The notes below the pieces were generated by a model that was not told where the DNA came from, ran no database searches, and saw only the letters and a list, made by a program, of their open reading frames with translations. A program made the translations under genes and the position numbers. This document shows positions 47,292 through 56,223 of a stretch of DNA of 56,224 nt, one piece after another. Each line of letters begins with the position of its first letter. Positions within the stretch are counted from its first letter, which is position 1. Origin of the DNA: Desulfosporosinus metallidurans (GTDB lineage: Bacteria; Bacillota; Desulfitobacteriia; Desulfitobacteriales; Desulfitobacteriaceae); NCBI RefSeq assembly GCF_001936615.1, contig NZ_MLBF01000029.1, positions 1-56,224 on the forward strand, given 5' to 3'.

Positions 47292-48935
47292 ATGATGGCC
47301 TATGATCTCACCTTACGAGCAGTCCTGGAGCGAGCTGCCAAGCTCTTTTCTAAGAAGGAAATTATCACCCGGGATTATTCAGGGACCTTCCGCTATACGT
47401 ACAGTGACTTCTACAAGAGAACCCAGCGCCTAGCGAATGTGCTCAAGAATTTGGGCATTAAGAAGGGAGACCGGGTGGCCACGCTAGCCTGGAACCACCA
47501 CCGCCACCTAGAGCTGTATTTAGCTGTACCAGTGAGCGGCGCGGTTCTTCACACCTTGAACTTGCGCCTCGCGCCAGAGCAACTAATTTATATCATCAAC
47601 CACGCCGCAGATAAGGTCATCTTCGTGGACAAAGATTTAGTCCCCCTACTGGAAAGTATTCAAGATCAACTCCCAACCCTGGAGTGTGTCGTCGTGATGT
47701 CCGACACGAATGAGATCCCACCAAGCACCCTAAAAAATCCGCTTTCATATGAAACACTTTTGACCGAAGCTAGTGAATACTTCGAGTTTCCCGACTTAAG
47801 CGAATGGGATCCAGCGGCCATGTGTTATACCACTGCCACTACTGGCAAACCGAAAGGCGTCGTTTACACCCATCGGGCCCTCGTTCTCCACAGCTTTGCC
47901 GCTTCTCTCCCAGATTCTCTAAACCTTCAGGAATCAGACGTAGTAATGCCCTTTGTACCCATGTTTCACGCGAATGCCTGGGGGCTTCCCTTTGTTTGTA
48001 CGTGGCTTGGGGCTACTCAGGTCTTTCCAGGAGCCCGCCCCCAAGCCGCGGATGTCTGTCAACTTATCCAAGATCACAAAGTGACTCTAGCAGCAGGTGT
48101 CCCTACCATCTGGATGGCTACTTACCCGTTGTGGGAGAGTGGAGAATACGACCCTTCCAGCCTACGTGAGATTGTGAATGGTGGTTCCGCCGCGCCCATG
48201 TCCATGATTAAAAATTACCAGGAGAAGCTGAGCGTTTCCATTCTCCATGCCTACGGCATGACGGAAACCACGCCAGTCGTTCTCGTATCCCGACCTAAGA
48301 GCAACATGGGGGGCATGACCGCCGCAGAAAAATACCAACTATCCGCTAGACAAGGTCTGCTCGTTCCCGGACTGGAAATGAAAGTCGTCGGAGAGGATGA
48401 TGAGGAAATCCCTTGGAACGGTAAAACGATGGGAGAACTCTTACTCCGCGGACCATGGATAGCCAAAGAGTATTATAAAGACCCTATTCGCACCCAAGAA
48501 GCCTTTTCCAACGGATGGTTACGTACTGGGGACATCGTCACCGTCAATTCAGAAGGATATGTCTCCGTTGCCGACCGCAGCAAGGACTTAATCAAAAGCG
48601 GTGGGGAATGGATTTCATCCCTGGATCTGGAGAATACGATAATGGACCATCCTGCAGTCTTAGAAGCAGCGGTGATAGCCATTCCTCATCCTAAGTGGGT
48701 TGAGCGGCCCTTGGCCTGCGTCGTCCTTAAACAAGAATATGAAGGACAGGTCAATGTCCAAGACATCCTTGATTTTCTCAAAGGAAAAACCCCCAAGATT
48801 TGGGTACCGGACCGAGTGGAGTTTATAGATGCCATTCCCCGAACAAGCGTCGGGAAATTCTATAAGGCAGCCCTGAGAACACGTTTTACCGAAATCGCGA
48901 GTACCAAAGAAGGGTCTGATCCAATTGTTGGGTGA
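47292..48935 (+). CDS. Medium/long-chain acyl-CoA ligase (FadD-like)
   Basis: This ANL-superfamily AMP-forming ligase has 547 residues. Motifs are YTTATTGKPKGVVYTH (phosphate loop), HAYGMTETTPV, WLRTGDIV, and the hinge DRSKDLIKSGGEWIS. The C-terminal catalytic Lys is in SVGKFYKAALR. The sequence is closest in style to fatty-acid ligases of the 3-methylmercaptopropionate/medium-chain group. AAGGAGCG precedes the ATG. It is divergent from the other ligase and under its own -24/-12 promoter, with a terminator at 48974-49010. The two ligases share only family motifs, so they probably activate different acids. Confidence 0.92.
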   Translation: MMAYDLTLRAVLERAAKLFSKKEIITRDYSGTFRYTYSDFYKRTQRLANVLKNLGIKKGDRVATLAWNHHRHLELYLAVPVSGAVLHTLNLRLAPEQLIYIINHAADKVIFVDKDLVPLLESIQDQLPTLECVVVMSDTNEIPPSTLKNPLSYETLLTEASEYFEFPDLSEWDPAAMCYTTATTGKPKGVVYTHRALVLHSFAASLPDSLNLQESDVVMPFVPMFHANAWGLPFVCTWLGATQVFPGARPQAADVCQLIQDHKVTLAAGVPTIWMATYPLWESGEYDPSSLREIVNGGSAAPMSMIKNYQEKLSVSILHAYGMTETTPVVLVSRPKSNMGGMTAAEKYQLSARQGLLVPGLEMKVVGEDDEEIPWNGKTMGELLLRGPWIAKEYYKDPIRTQEAFSNGWLRTGDIVTVNSEGYVSVADRSKDLIKSGGEWISSLDLENTIMDHPAVLEAAVIAIPHPKWVERPLACVVLKQEYEGQVNVQDILDFLKGKTPKIWVPDRVEFIDAIPRTSVGKFYKAALRTRFTEIASTKEGSDPIVG

Positions 48936-48973
48936 TACCTTACTTGTTTTGCATATACTGCACCACTCCTGAT

Positions 48974-49010
48974 GGTTCAGTTGAAGGTATCAGAGCCCTT
49001 CAACTGAACC
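48974..49010 (+). terminator. Terminator after the second ligase gene
   Basis: GGTTCAGTTGAAGG at 48974-48987 pairs perfectly with CCTTCAACTGAACC at 48997-49010, followed by AATGTCTTTTTG. An intrinsic terminator. Confidence 0.85.
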
Positions 49011-49201
49011 AATGTCTTTTTGAAAACTAGTCTGTATATGACCTAATCAGCCTTACCCTTACAACCCTTACAACCCGTACGACAAAGTGCTAAAAACTGT
49101 TCTCTGCCGAGAATATGAGAATATATCGTCAAAAACTAATTGAAATGCATAAGCGAAAACCTTTAAAAACCACAAATCCGTCCCCTTACTCTTGTTCACA
49201 T

Positions 49202-49225
49202 AATTGTCCTGAATGACGGACAATT
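49202..49225. promoter_or_regulatory. Second copy of the sigma-54 upstream activator site
   Basis: The same AATTGTCC-N8-GGACAATT repeat and following CAACACAATGGACA as at 47124, with two differences over about 41 bases. It lies 66 bases before the promoter at 49292, nearly the same spacing as at 47216. The remaining 48936-49439 region holds no gene. Confidence 0.85.
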
Positions 49226-49291
49226 GACAACACAATGGACAAGTTACCTTCCTTATGCACCCACGAACACTAAAAAAGAGCCCTCGTGGAT

Positions 49292-49307
49292 TGGCATTAA
49301 AATTGCA
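49292..49307 (+). promoter_or_regulatory. Sigma-54 promoter of the second acyl-CoA dehydrogenase
   Basis: TGGCATTAAAATTGCA fits the -24/-12 consensus with correct spacing. It is followed by a leader of about 120 bases containing a small GGGGG/CCCCC hairpin near 49398-49418. Confidence 0.85.
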
Positions 49308-49439
49308 GATGTTCTAGTCAGACAACCTTAAAAAAAGAGGAGAATACTCCCAATGTCCTAGAAACCCGTGTTCCCTAAATAAAACGATTCTAGAAAACGG
49401 GGGATTAATAACCCCCCATGTCTAAAAGGAGGATTTATC

Positions 49440-50579
49440 TTGAATTTTGAATTGACAGAAGAACAGAAAGCTTTTCAGAACCTCGCTTACAAATTTGCGC
49501 TCAAAGAATTTGAGCCCATCGCCAAAGAGTGCGATCGAGAGGAAAAGTATCCGCGTGAAATATGGCAAAAAGCCTGCGAATCAGGCCTTGTCGGGGTAGC
49601 AATTCCAGAGGAATACGGGGGACCTGGTGCGGGCTTAATGGAAACAGCCTTGATTACAGAGCAACTGTCCCGTGTGGATTTAGGGCTCAGCTTGGCCGTT
49701 ATGGCGGCTACCTTTGGCTCAGAAAACATCCTTAACTATGGCAGTGAAGAACAAAAGAAAGCGTATCTCCCCTTGCTTCCCGCGGGCAAGGCGATCTTCG
49801 CCGGGGCATACACCGAACCCAATGCAGGCAGTGATGTTGCTGGAACCACTACCCGTGCCGTTAAAGACGGTTCTGACTATATGATTAATGGCAGTAAAAC
49901 ATTCATTACCAACGGAACAATCTGTGACTATATGGTCGCTTTATGCGTCACTAACCCGGATGTCCCCCAAAAAACAGGGAGACATAGCCTAATTTTAATA
50001 GAAGCAACCCGTCCAGGAATTACCCGTTATAAAATTACAGGAAAAATGGGCATCCGTGCCTCTGATACTGGGTCGATTAGCTTTGAGGACGTGAGAGTGC
50101 CCCAAGAAAATCTGATCGGTCGGGAAGGCAAGGGTTTCCCTCAGTTAATGCACTTCTTCGACATGACACGAATAATGGTAGCATCGCAAGGAGTTGGCCT
50201 TGCTCAAGGTGCCTTAGATTTGGCGCTTAAGTATGTACAAGAACGGAAAACCTTTGGCCTTCCTCTAGCTGCGAACCAAGGCATCCAGTTTCAACTGGCA
50301 GAGATGGCCACCCGAGTTGAATTGGCCCGCAACATAACTTACAAAGCGGCTTGGAAAGCAGACAACGGACAATTAGATCCGTCCCTCAACGCCATGGCCA
50401 AATTTTATGCTGGAGAGACTGCGGTCTGGGTGACCGACAAAGCGCTGCAAATGCACGGCGGCTACGGCTATATTGACGAATACGATATTCAGCGTTTCTA
50501 TCGAGACGCCAAGATTCTGGAGATCTACGAAGGAGCTAAGGAAATAGAGAAACTGACCATTGCCAAGCGGCTCTTTTGA
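49440..50579 (+). CDS. Acyl-CoA dehydrogenase, SCAD/MCAD-type
   Basis: This FAD-dependent enzyme of 379 residues carries out the first oxidation of beta-oxidation. The substrate-binding segment GAYTEPNAGSDVAGTTT and the motif MHGGYGYIDEYDIQRFYRD are clear. The catalytic base is present as E364 in EIYEGAKEIEKL, the position used in MCAD and SCAD. It thus differs from the operon's other dehydrogenase. The start is a TTG with AAGGAGG seven bases upstream. It is alone between its -24/-12 promoter and its own terminator. Confidence 0.93.
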   Translation: MNFELTEEQKAFQNLAYKFALKEFEPIAKECDREEKYPREIWQKACESGLVGVAIPEEYGGPGAGLMETALITEQLSRVDLGLSLAVMAATFGSENILNYGSEEQKKAYLPLLPAGKAIFAGAYTEPNAGSDVAGTTTRAVKDGSDYMINGSKTFITNGTICDYMVALCVTNPDVPQKTGRHSLILIEATRPGITRYKITGKMGIRASDTGSISFEDVRVPQENLIGREGKGFPQLMHFFDMTRIMVASQGVGLAQGALDLALKYVQERKTFGLPLAANQGIQFQLAEMATRVELARNITYKAAWKADNGQLDPSLNAMAKFYAGETAVWVTDKALQMHGGYGYIDEYDIQRFYRDAKILEIYEGAKEIEKLTIAKRLF

Positions 50580-50601
50580 AAGAGATTGAGTTAAATTTAA
50601 A

Positions 50602-50644
50602 GAAAACAAGGCTATTGTGGGAAGATCACATTAGCCTTGTTTTC
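50602..50644 (+). terminator. Terminator after the second acyl-CoA dehydrogenase
   Basis: GAAAACAAGGCTATTGTG pairs with CACATTAGCCTTGTTTTC with one mismatch, followed by TTTAATTT. A strong intrinsic terminator, also usable for the minus-strand gene ending at 50683. Confidence 0.8.
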
Positions 50645-50682
50645 TTTAATTTCAATGTGGATTAAGTGTTTTTTATGTATCA

Positions 50683-51024
50683 TCACCTTCGGGTTATCTC
50701 TTGCTCATCGGTTACCTCATCATTAAGCTTATGCAACGTATTCTTAATCTTATCCATATTTATCTTGGTGAGGTCATAGGTAATGACTGTGTATCCTGAT
50801 GTTTCAACCGTCATGCCTTTTATACCGTCCAAACTGGACAGTGCCTCTTTCGCAGAGAGTAAGGGATTCGTTCAAGTAAATCCGGTGATTCTAAAGGTTT
50901 TGGTCACTAACTGATTCATAATGATCGACGTGTCCGTTGTACCTATGCCCGTCTTTTCAAGACCACAGCCCACTCCAAAGACCATCAGCGATAAAACCGC
51001 CGTCATCATGACTTCCTTTTTCAT
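50683..51024 (-). CDS. HMA-like small exported protein with in-frame TGA (candidate selenoprotein)
   Basis: An ATG at 51024 with AGGAGGT upstream opens a 113-codon frame interrupted only by a TGA at codon 51 (50872-50874). Residues 1-20 form a signal-like segment, ending in a cysteine with a weak lipobox (FGVGC). Residues 42-110 resemble a heavy-metal-associated (HMA) fold: RITGFT-TGA-TNP, then ALSSLDGIKGMTVETSG and VITYDLTKINMDKIK. The TGA falls where HMA domains have the first Cys of GMTCxxC; the second Cys is replaced by Pro. Either the TGA encodes selenocysteine or a TGC/TGT codon mutated to stop. The continued open frame and a hairpin after the TGA favour the first but do not prove it. 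Confidence 0.6.
50825..50841 (-). promoter_or_regulatory. Possible bacterial SECIS hairpin
   Basis: On the minus strand CUGUCCA and UGGACGG form a seven-pair stem (one G-U pair) with the loop GUU. The loop begins 37 bases after the TGA, at the edge of the accepted bacterial SECIS distance, and has G as first loop base. A second weak stem (CUCU/AGAG) lies closer to the TGA. Confidence 0.35.
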
Positions 51025-51241
51025 GAATTACCTCCTCGCTTGTAGACGCAATATTCTATAAGCTAAAGTATACCATAGAATCCGATCGTCTTGCTGCAGT
51101 TTACGTCTAACCTTCCCTACCATCCTACCAAGCCTGTCTGAACTGGCAAATCGTCGGAAAGGTAATTGTCCAAACACTTTGAACATTCTACTCGACAACA
51201 ACCTGTAATTATGTTACGTTTAAAAACAAGGAGTGATGCAT

Positions 51242-52511
51242 ATGGACTCTTTATTCCTTGCCGATCTAATGGATCGAAACGTTAAAGTCCTTACTTATAG
51301 GCCAAGTTTTGCCGAAGCTTCCGAATTACTAAGTACATATCATTTAGTATTAATCCAACATAATCAACCAATAGAAGTCCTCGCGAGAGATCAAAAAAAC
51401 CTGTTCCTCGATTCTACCCATACCCATGTGTCGCCGACACTGTTGCCTTGGGAATTGCCGATATTGGCCCAATCAGATACTAAGGCAATTCCTTTTTATG
51501 AAACCACCTTGGTGATTTACATCCCGTAGTTGTCCTTGACGGCTCAGATAATGTAAAAGGAATCATTTCCCCTACCCTCTTGGTACATAATCTCTTGAAA
51601 CACTGTGATAGTTTAAACTCTTTTTTAGAAACCCTGCTCGATACCGTCAACGAAGCAATCACTGTGGTAACCAAAGAAGGAACCGTAAGCCATTGGAATT
51701 CAGTGGCTCAAGACACTTATTCAATCTCTCAACAAAACATCATCGGAAAACACATTGCAAACTTTTTCGAACAAGAAGCCTTAGCAACCCTAAAAATTTT
51801 GGATGAAGGACGGCCAGTTCGCCAATCGCACCATAGTCCCCGCCCTGGAACTCATGTCCTCATGAACGCCTCGCCTGTCATCTATATGAGGTAGGGGAAT
51901 TACCGCTGGGCCTCCAAGTAAAACTTCTGCGTGTTCTACAGGATCGGTGCTTTTATCGGTTGGGAGGAACCGTACCGATTACAGTTAGTACCCGAATAAT
52001 TGCTGCCACGAACCGTGATTTGGAAAAAATGATTAAGACAAGTGAGTTTCGTGAAGACCTTTACTATCGATTAAATGTCATTACCTTGGAAGTTCCGACT
52101 CTCAGGGAACGGACTGAGGATATACCCGAATTAGTACAAACTTTTTTGCATGAATTCGCTCTTAAGCACGATAAACCCATACCTTCCCTGTCTCCTGAAG
52201 TGATTGTTGCATTTCTAAACTATCACTGGCCCGGTAACGTGAGAGAACTACACAATGTGACTGAAAGGTTAACCGTCCTAGCGGATGAGGGAACACTTGA
52301 AACCAAATACCTTCCACCAGCTCTGCAGCGAACTATATCGAAGTCTGTTCCCAATTCAGTATCTTTAACGTCACGGATTATTGATCGACCTTACCGGCGC
52401 AATAGTTCTGAGGAACTAGAACGGATTTATAACGCCATTGAAAAAACAATGTGCAGGCTTTTGCAAGGCTTTTTTACACATTTTGGCAGGAGGAGATATG
52501 AATGTTTTTAG
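51242..52511 (+). pseudogene. Decayed sigma-54 activator lacking its ATP-binding region
   Basis: Three frames can be joined. The first (start ATG 51242, AAGGAG upstream) has a CBS-like N-terminus (MDSLFLADLMDRNVKV). The second has a PAS domain (TVNEAITVVTKEGTVSHWNS). The third resumes at GELPLGLQVKLLRVLQDR, the end of Walker B, and continues through ATNRDLEKMI and the arginine-finger region FREDLYYRLN. Walker A and GAFTGA are gone; about 140 codons are missing at about 51885. The HTH end is also scrambled. Architecture resembles the 38704-40779 regulator, so it is probably a dead paralogue. A half-site AATTGTCC lies at 51164-51171. Confidence 0.82.
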
Positions 52512-52595
52512 GACAATGTTATTCAAGGACCCATGTATTTCCGCTAAGTGCATAGGTCATGGAAAATATACACTAAGACATTTTATGGAAGAATA

Positions 52596-52630
52596 AAGCC
52601 GGTTTTCCCTGCTCTATGGCAAACCGGCTT
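52596..52630 (+). terminator. Terminator downstream of the decayed regulator
   Basis: AAGCCGGTTT at 52596-52605 pairs perfectly with AAACCGGCTT at 52621-52630, followed by CTTATTATCC. A probable intrinsic terminator. The next 215 bases hold nothing recognisable. Confidence 0.65.
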
Positions 52631-52845
52631 CTTATTATCCAAAAGTAAATACAAGAATAACTATAATCAGGGACAATACGCAGATAGATGATTATGGAGT
52701 TTTAATTTTGCGGGCCGTACTTTTAAATTAACAGTTCTTTAGAAAAAAATAGGCTTAAGGTTACCATATATTAGCTTAACGTGAGTTTTAGGTCATTTAG
52801 TTGGCTCTACCCCTTAACCTAGTAAAGATCTAAACAACGGTTTAT

Positions 52846-53895
52846 CTTGTCAAATAGGATCTCTTACTAGTGAGATAAGCATCCTTAACAACGAGATAAC
52901 CACCCTCAAAAAAGTAAACTTGCAATTAGTAACCGGATTCGCAGAGTTAGAAGCCAGACTCAATAAGAATAGTAGTAACAGCAGTAAGCCGCCTTCTTCG
53001 GACGGGTATAAGAAGAAAACGATAAAAAACAATCGAGAGAAAACCGGAAAATAATAGGGCGGGCAACCGGTCACGAAGGCCATACTTTGTCAAAGTCGAA
53101 CCTCCCGATTTCGTTGTGAATGTTCCTATCGAGGAACACTGTGATTGCGGGTGTGATTTGAAAAGCGCGAAGGACAAAACAAGGACACGACAGGTCGTTG
53201 ATTTGCCTGAAAGATTGAAGTGACCGAATACGTCACCCATGAAAAAGTCTGTCTTCAGTGCGGAAAAGTACATAAAACCGATTTTCCAGTCAAAGTGACA
53301 CAACCGACGCAATACGGAGAGAAAATGTTAGCCTTAATGAACTATCTTACCGATTTTCAGCTTTTGCCGTTAGAAAGAGCCGCGGAAACCATCCGAGAGC
53401 TTACGAAGCAGACGGTCAGCGAGGGAACTCTGGTCAATGACAGCAAAAAGCTCTACGTGGCTTTAGAAGAAGCCGAAAAAGTTATCAAACAACAACTTAC
53501 AGATTTCGCTGTTGTTTATTTTGACGAAACGGGAATGAGATCTGAAAAAAAATGCAAAAGCTTTATGTTGCTTCGACCGAAAAATTGACGTATTATGCGT
53601 TCCATGAGAAAAGGGGCGTCCAGGCGGACAAGGAAATCGGGATACTTCCGGAATTTAACGGAACGGCCATGCATGACCACTGGAAGCCCTATTATACGTT
53701 CAAAGACTGTACTCATGCAGAATGTAACGCGCACAATCTGAAATATTTCGTGATATTCACGACAATTATGGTCAAGTTTGGGCGGAAAATATGGTCCTAC
53801 TCTCAGAAAATATGTGGTGAATACACAGGGAACTAGGAGCCAAGTGGGATGAAAGCGCGTTATCTTATTTGCGGAGACCTGGCAGATACGTCACA
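52846..53895 (+). mobile_element. IS66-family transposase remnant
   Basis: Frames on the plus strand together spell an IS66 TnpC. The N-terminal LNKNSSNSSKPPSSDG, then a GQPGHEGHTL-like block, a zinc-finger region with CLQCGKVHK, YLTDFQLLPLERAAE, the catalytic DFAVVYFDETGMR, TYYAFHEKRG, MHDHWKPYYTF, and the IS66 hallmark HAECNAHNL can all be read. At least four stops or frameshifts break it (for example at 53052 and 53219), and the C-terminus fades after about 53895. TnpA and TnpB are absent and no terminal inverted repeats were found. This is an inactive fragment of an old insertion. Confidence 0.85.
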
Positions 53896-53932
53896 GATTT
53901 GCTAGGTTTGCAATTATACCGGTACACAAAAA

Positions 53933-53968
53933 GTGGGCGTGGCTTAGATCATCCTAGGCTACGCCCAT
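53933..53968 (-). terminator. Terminator after the DUF3830 gene
   Basis: GTGGGCGTGGCTTAG and CTAGGCTACGCCCAT form a long stem with mismatches, followed by TTTTTGTG on the minus strand. It marks the end of the HyuB-DUF3830 operon. Confidence 0.75.
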
Positions 53969-53992
53969 CAAAAATATCAAGTGAGTTCTACT

Positions 53993-54433
53993 CTAACACC
54001 TTTCGACCTTAATCTTTTCAATTCCCTGCCGCCAAATCCGCATTCCAATTGTTTCTAAAAGTTCTTCTTGTTCCATTCTTATTCTTCCAATAATGTTCAC
54101 CCTAATCAACCCATTATGGTAGCTCAACAACTCTGGGCCATAATAAATGGCCATGGCTTCTTCCCCCGGCGCTTCCTCTAAAGGCTTGTTACTTTCCCAA
54201 TCCCGCCAGTATGCAATATCAAATTTACTTACCATTGTAGAAGTGTTTTCTTGAGGTGGCATTGTTTTTGTACTTATTCCAAAACTTATTTCTCGACCGC
54301 ACCACCTTGTGTGTATAACTGTAGTTTCAAGTGGTAGTATTTCTAATATCCTCTTAACAGTTTCGGGAGCACGGTCATTTAGGTCGGCAATTAATTCCCC
54401 ACCTCTTTGGAAAACAAGTTTAATTTGATTCAT
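53993..54433 (-). CDS. DUF3830 family (cyclophilin-like fold) protein
   Basis: This 146-residue cytoplasmic protein has the DUF3830 pattern: LVFQRGGELIADLNDRAPET near the start, HTRWCGREISFG, PPQENTS, and IYYGPEL later. The family has a cyclophilin-like barrel without the isomerase active site, and its role is unknown. I know it as a recurring neighbour of hydantoinase/oxoprolinase genes. It lies 47 bases after such a gene here and shares its terminator. Confidence 0.75.
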   Translation of the reverse strand: MNQIKLVFQRGGELIADLNDRAPETVKRILEILPLETTVIHTRWCGREISFGISTKTMPPQENTSTMVSKFDIAYWRDWESNKPLEEAPGEEAMAIYYGPELLSYHNGLIRVNIIGRIRMEQEELLETIGMRIWRQGIEKIKVERC

Positions 54434-54480
54434 GTACTTTCCCCCTAGTGTGACTAAAGTAGTTTTTTGACTTAGCTCTG

Positions 54481-56223
54481 TTAAATCTTTATTGGTAATT
54501 TACGTACTTTTTCGGTTTCCTCGTAGTCTATAGTTCCAAAGTCAGTAATGACCACACCATATTCTACCCTAGCGTGCTCCCTGGTGATATAACCCTGATC
54601 GCAGTCTCTTAACACTCTTTCCGGCTCACGTTCAAAAGGATTTCCGTAGCCACCGCCTCCCCCTGTTAAGCAGGTTACCTTGGAACCCTTCTTAATCCTA
54701 TAAGCACTGGTCTTAAGAAGTTCCGCTTGTTTGTCACCCGTATCAATAATTACATTAGGTGCTTTTCCTGGTTTGCCCCCAACAACACCCCAGGCGGTCG
54801 TTTTTGAACGCTCAAACCAGAGGTAAACATAAACCTCATCAATCATTGATTCATATTCACGGATGCATCCGTCGCCGCCGCGGTTCTTTCCAGGACCAGC
54901 TGAATCAGGCCTGATTGCATACTTGGTAATTTTCATAGGGTAATTAGTCTCAAAAACTTCTACAGGCAGATTCTTAAAATCCCCATTAACCGAATTGATT
55001 AAAGCATCCTGCCCATCATTAGCCTTGAATCCTCCCCAACCACCTACTGTAGCCTCCACATCTAAAAAGGGGACTCCTGTTCGTGGATTGGTTCCTGCAA
55101 AATAAATAACCATGGAATCACCGTAGTGTGCCCCGGCAACCTTGTCAGGCATTGCTTCTTCCAATGCTTTAACACACAAGTCTATCAGTAGCCCCAAAGA
55201 AGTAAAATACCATGAACACGCGGCGGGCTCTTCAGCGGTAAAGATTGAGCCTTGAGGCGCAGTGACCATTAACGGCTTAAAGCATCCACCTGTCACGGGA
55301 GCCTCCGGATGAATAAGCTGTTTATAAGCCACACGACATGCTGAAATGGTCTGTGCTATTCCGCAGTTGGTTGAACCTTTTACCTGGCTGCTCGATCCTG
55401 AAAGATCAATATTTAGTTTACCATCTTTGACTGTTAATTTAAGCTTTACCATTACCGATTCATCGGAACGCCCGTCATTGTCAATACAACCTTCTGCATA
55501 GTACACGCCATTGGGTATACTAGCAACCGCTTCTCTTTCCATTAACTCGGATTGGAGAAAAATATCATGAATACTTCTCTCGACTGTTTCAAAACCAAAT
55601 TTCTTAATGATTTCCGCAAACCGTCTTTCACCCGTTTTGCACGCTGCAATTTGCGCATGCAAATCCCCCATAGCTGCACGATAAAACCGGCTATTTTTGC
55701 ACAAAAGATTGGCAACGTCATCACGCAAAATACCACGATCCATTAGCTTTAACGGAGGAATTCTCACACCTTCTTGGTATATTTCCGTCGCATCCATGGG
55801 ATAACCCGGATCCTTGGCACCCACGTCAAGCCAGTGCGCCCTCGTGGCTGTAAATCCTACCAGTTTCCCCTCGTAAAAAATCGGGGAAAAAACGGTAATA
55901 TCATTTAAATGGGTACCTGTCAAATATGAATCATTGAGGATATAGACATCGCCTTCATGATAACAATCAATACCCCCAAAGAATTCGGTAGTAATATTAA
56001 TTGCAACTTCTAGATTCCCCAAAAAAATAGGAAGACCCGCCGACTGCCCAAGCAATTCTGCTTTTTCGTTAAAGATTCCAACACTGCAGTCCTTCATTTC
56101 ATAAATAATTGGCGTAAAAGCGCTACGGAAAAGGCTTTCATTCATTTCTTTAGCAGCTGAAGACAAAGCATTCCGGATAATCTCGGTTGTCACTGGATTT
56201 TCTAAGAAGACATCATTCTTCAT
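54481..56223 (-). CDS. Hydantoinase B/oxoprolinase-type subunit
   Basis: This 580-residue protein of the HyuB family is the beta subunit of ATP-dependent N-methylhydantoinases, 5-oxoprolinases and acetone carboxylase-like enzymes. The start ENPVTTEIIRNALSSAAKEM is typical. GDVYILNDSYLTGTHLNDIT lies near residue 100, and GGGGGYGNPFEREPERV and AREHARVEYGVV-like segments (TREHARVEYGVV) close the protein. The partner subunit HyuA is expected just outside the window. The ATG at 56223 is one base from the window end, so the start is complete but its ribosome binding site is not visible. The true substrate (hydantoin, pyroglutamate or other) cannot be read from sequence. Confidence 0.88.
   Translation of the reverse strand: MKNDVFLENPVTTEIIRNALSSAAKEMNESLFRSAFTPIIYEMKDCSVGIFNEKAELLGQSAGLPIFLGNLEVAINITTEFFGGIDCYHEGDVYILNDSYLTGTHLNDITVFSPIFYEGKLVGFTATRAHWLDVGAKDPGYPMDATEIYQEGVRIPPLKLMDRGILRDDVANLLCKNSRFYRAAMGDLHAQIAACKTGERRFAEIIKKFGFETVERSIHDIFLQSELMEREAVASIPNGVYYAEGCIDNDGRSDESVMVKLKLTVKDGKLNIDLSGSSSQVKGSTNCGIAQTISACRVAYKQLIHPEAPVTGGCFKPLMVTAPQGSIFTAEEPAACSWYFTSLGLLIDLCVKALEEAMPDKVAGAHYGDSMVIYFAGTNPRTGVPFLDVEATVGGWGGFKANDGQDALINSVNGDFKNLPVEVFETNYPMKITKYAIRPDSAGPGKNRGGDGCIREYESMIDEVYVYLWFERSKTTAWGVVGGKPGKAPNVIIDTGDKQAELLKTSAYRIKKGSKVTCLTGGGGGYGNPFEREPERVLRDCDQGYITREHARVEYGVVITDFGTIDYEETEKVRKLPIKI

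Noticed and set aside
52846..53895. Intact insertion sequence
   Set aside because: The transposase frame has several stops and shifts, accessory IS66 genes are missing and no terminal repeats were found.
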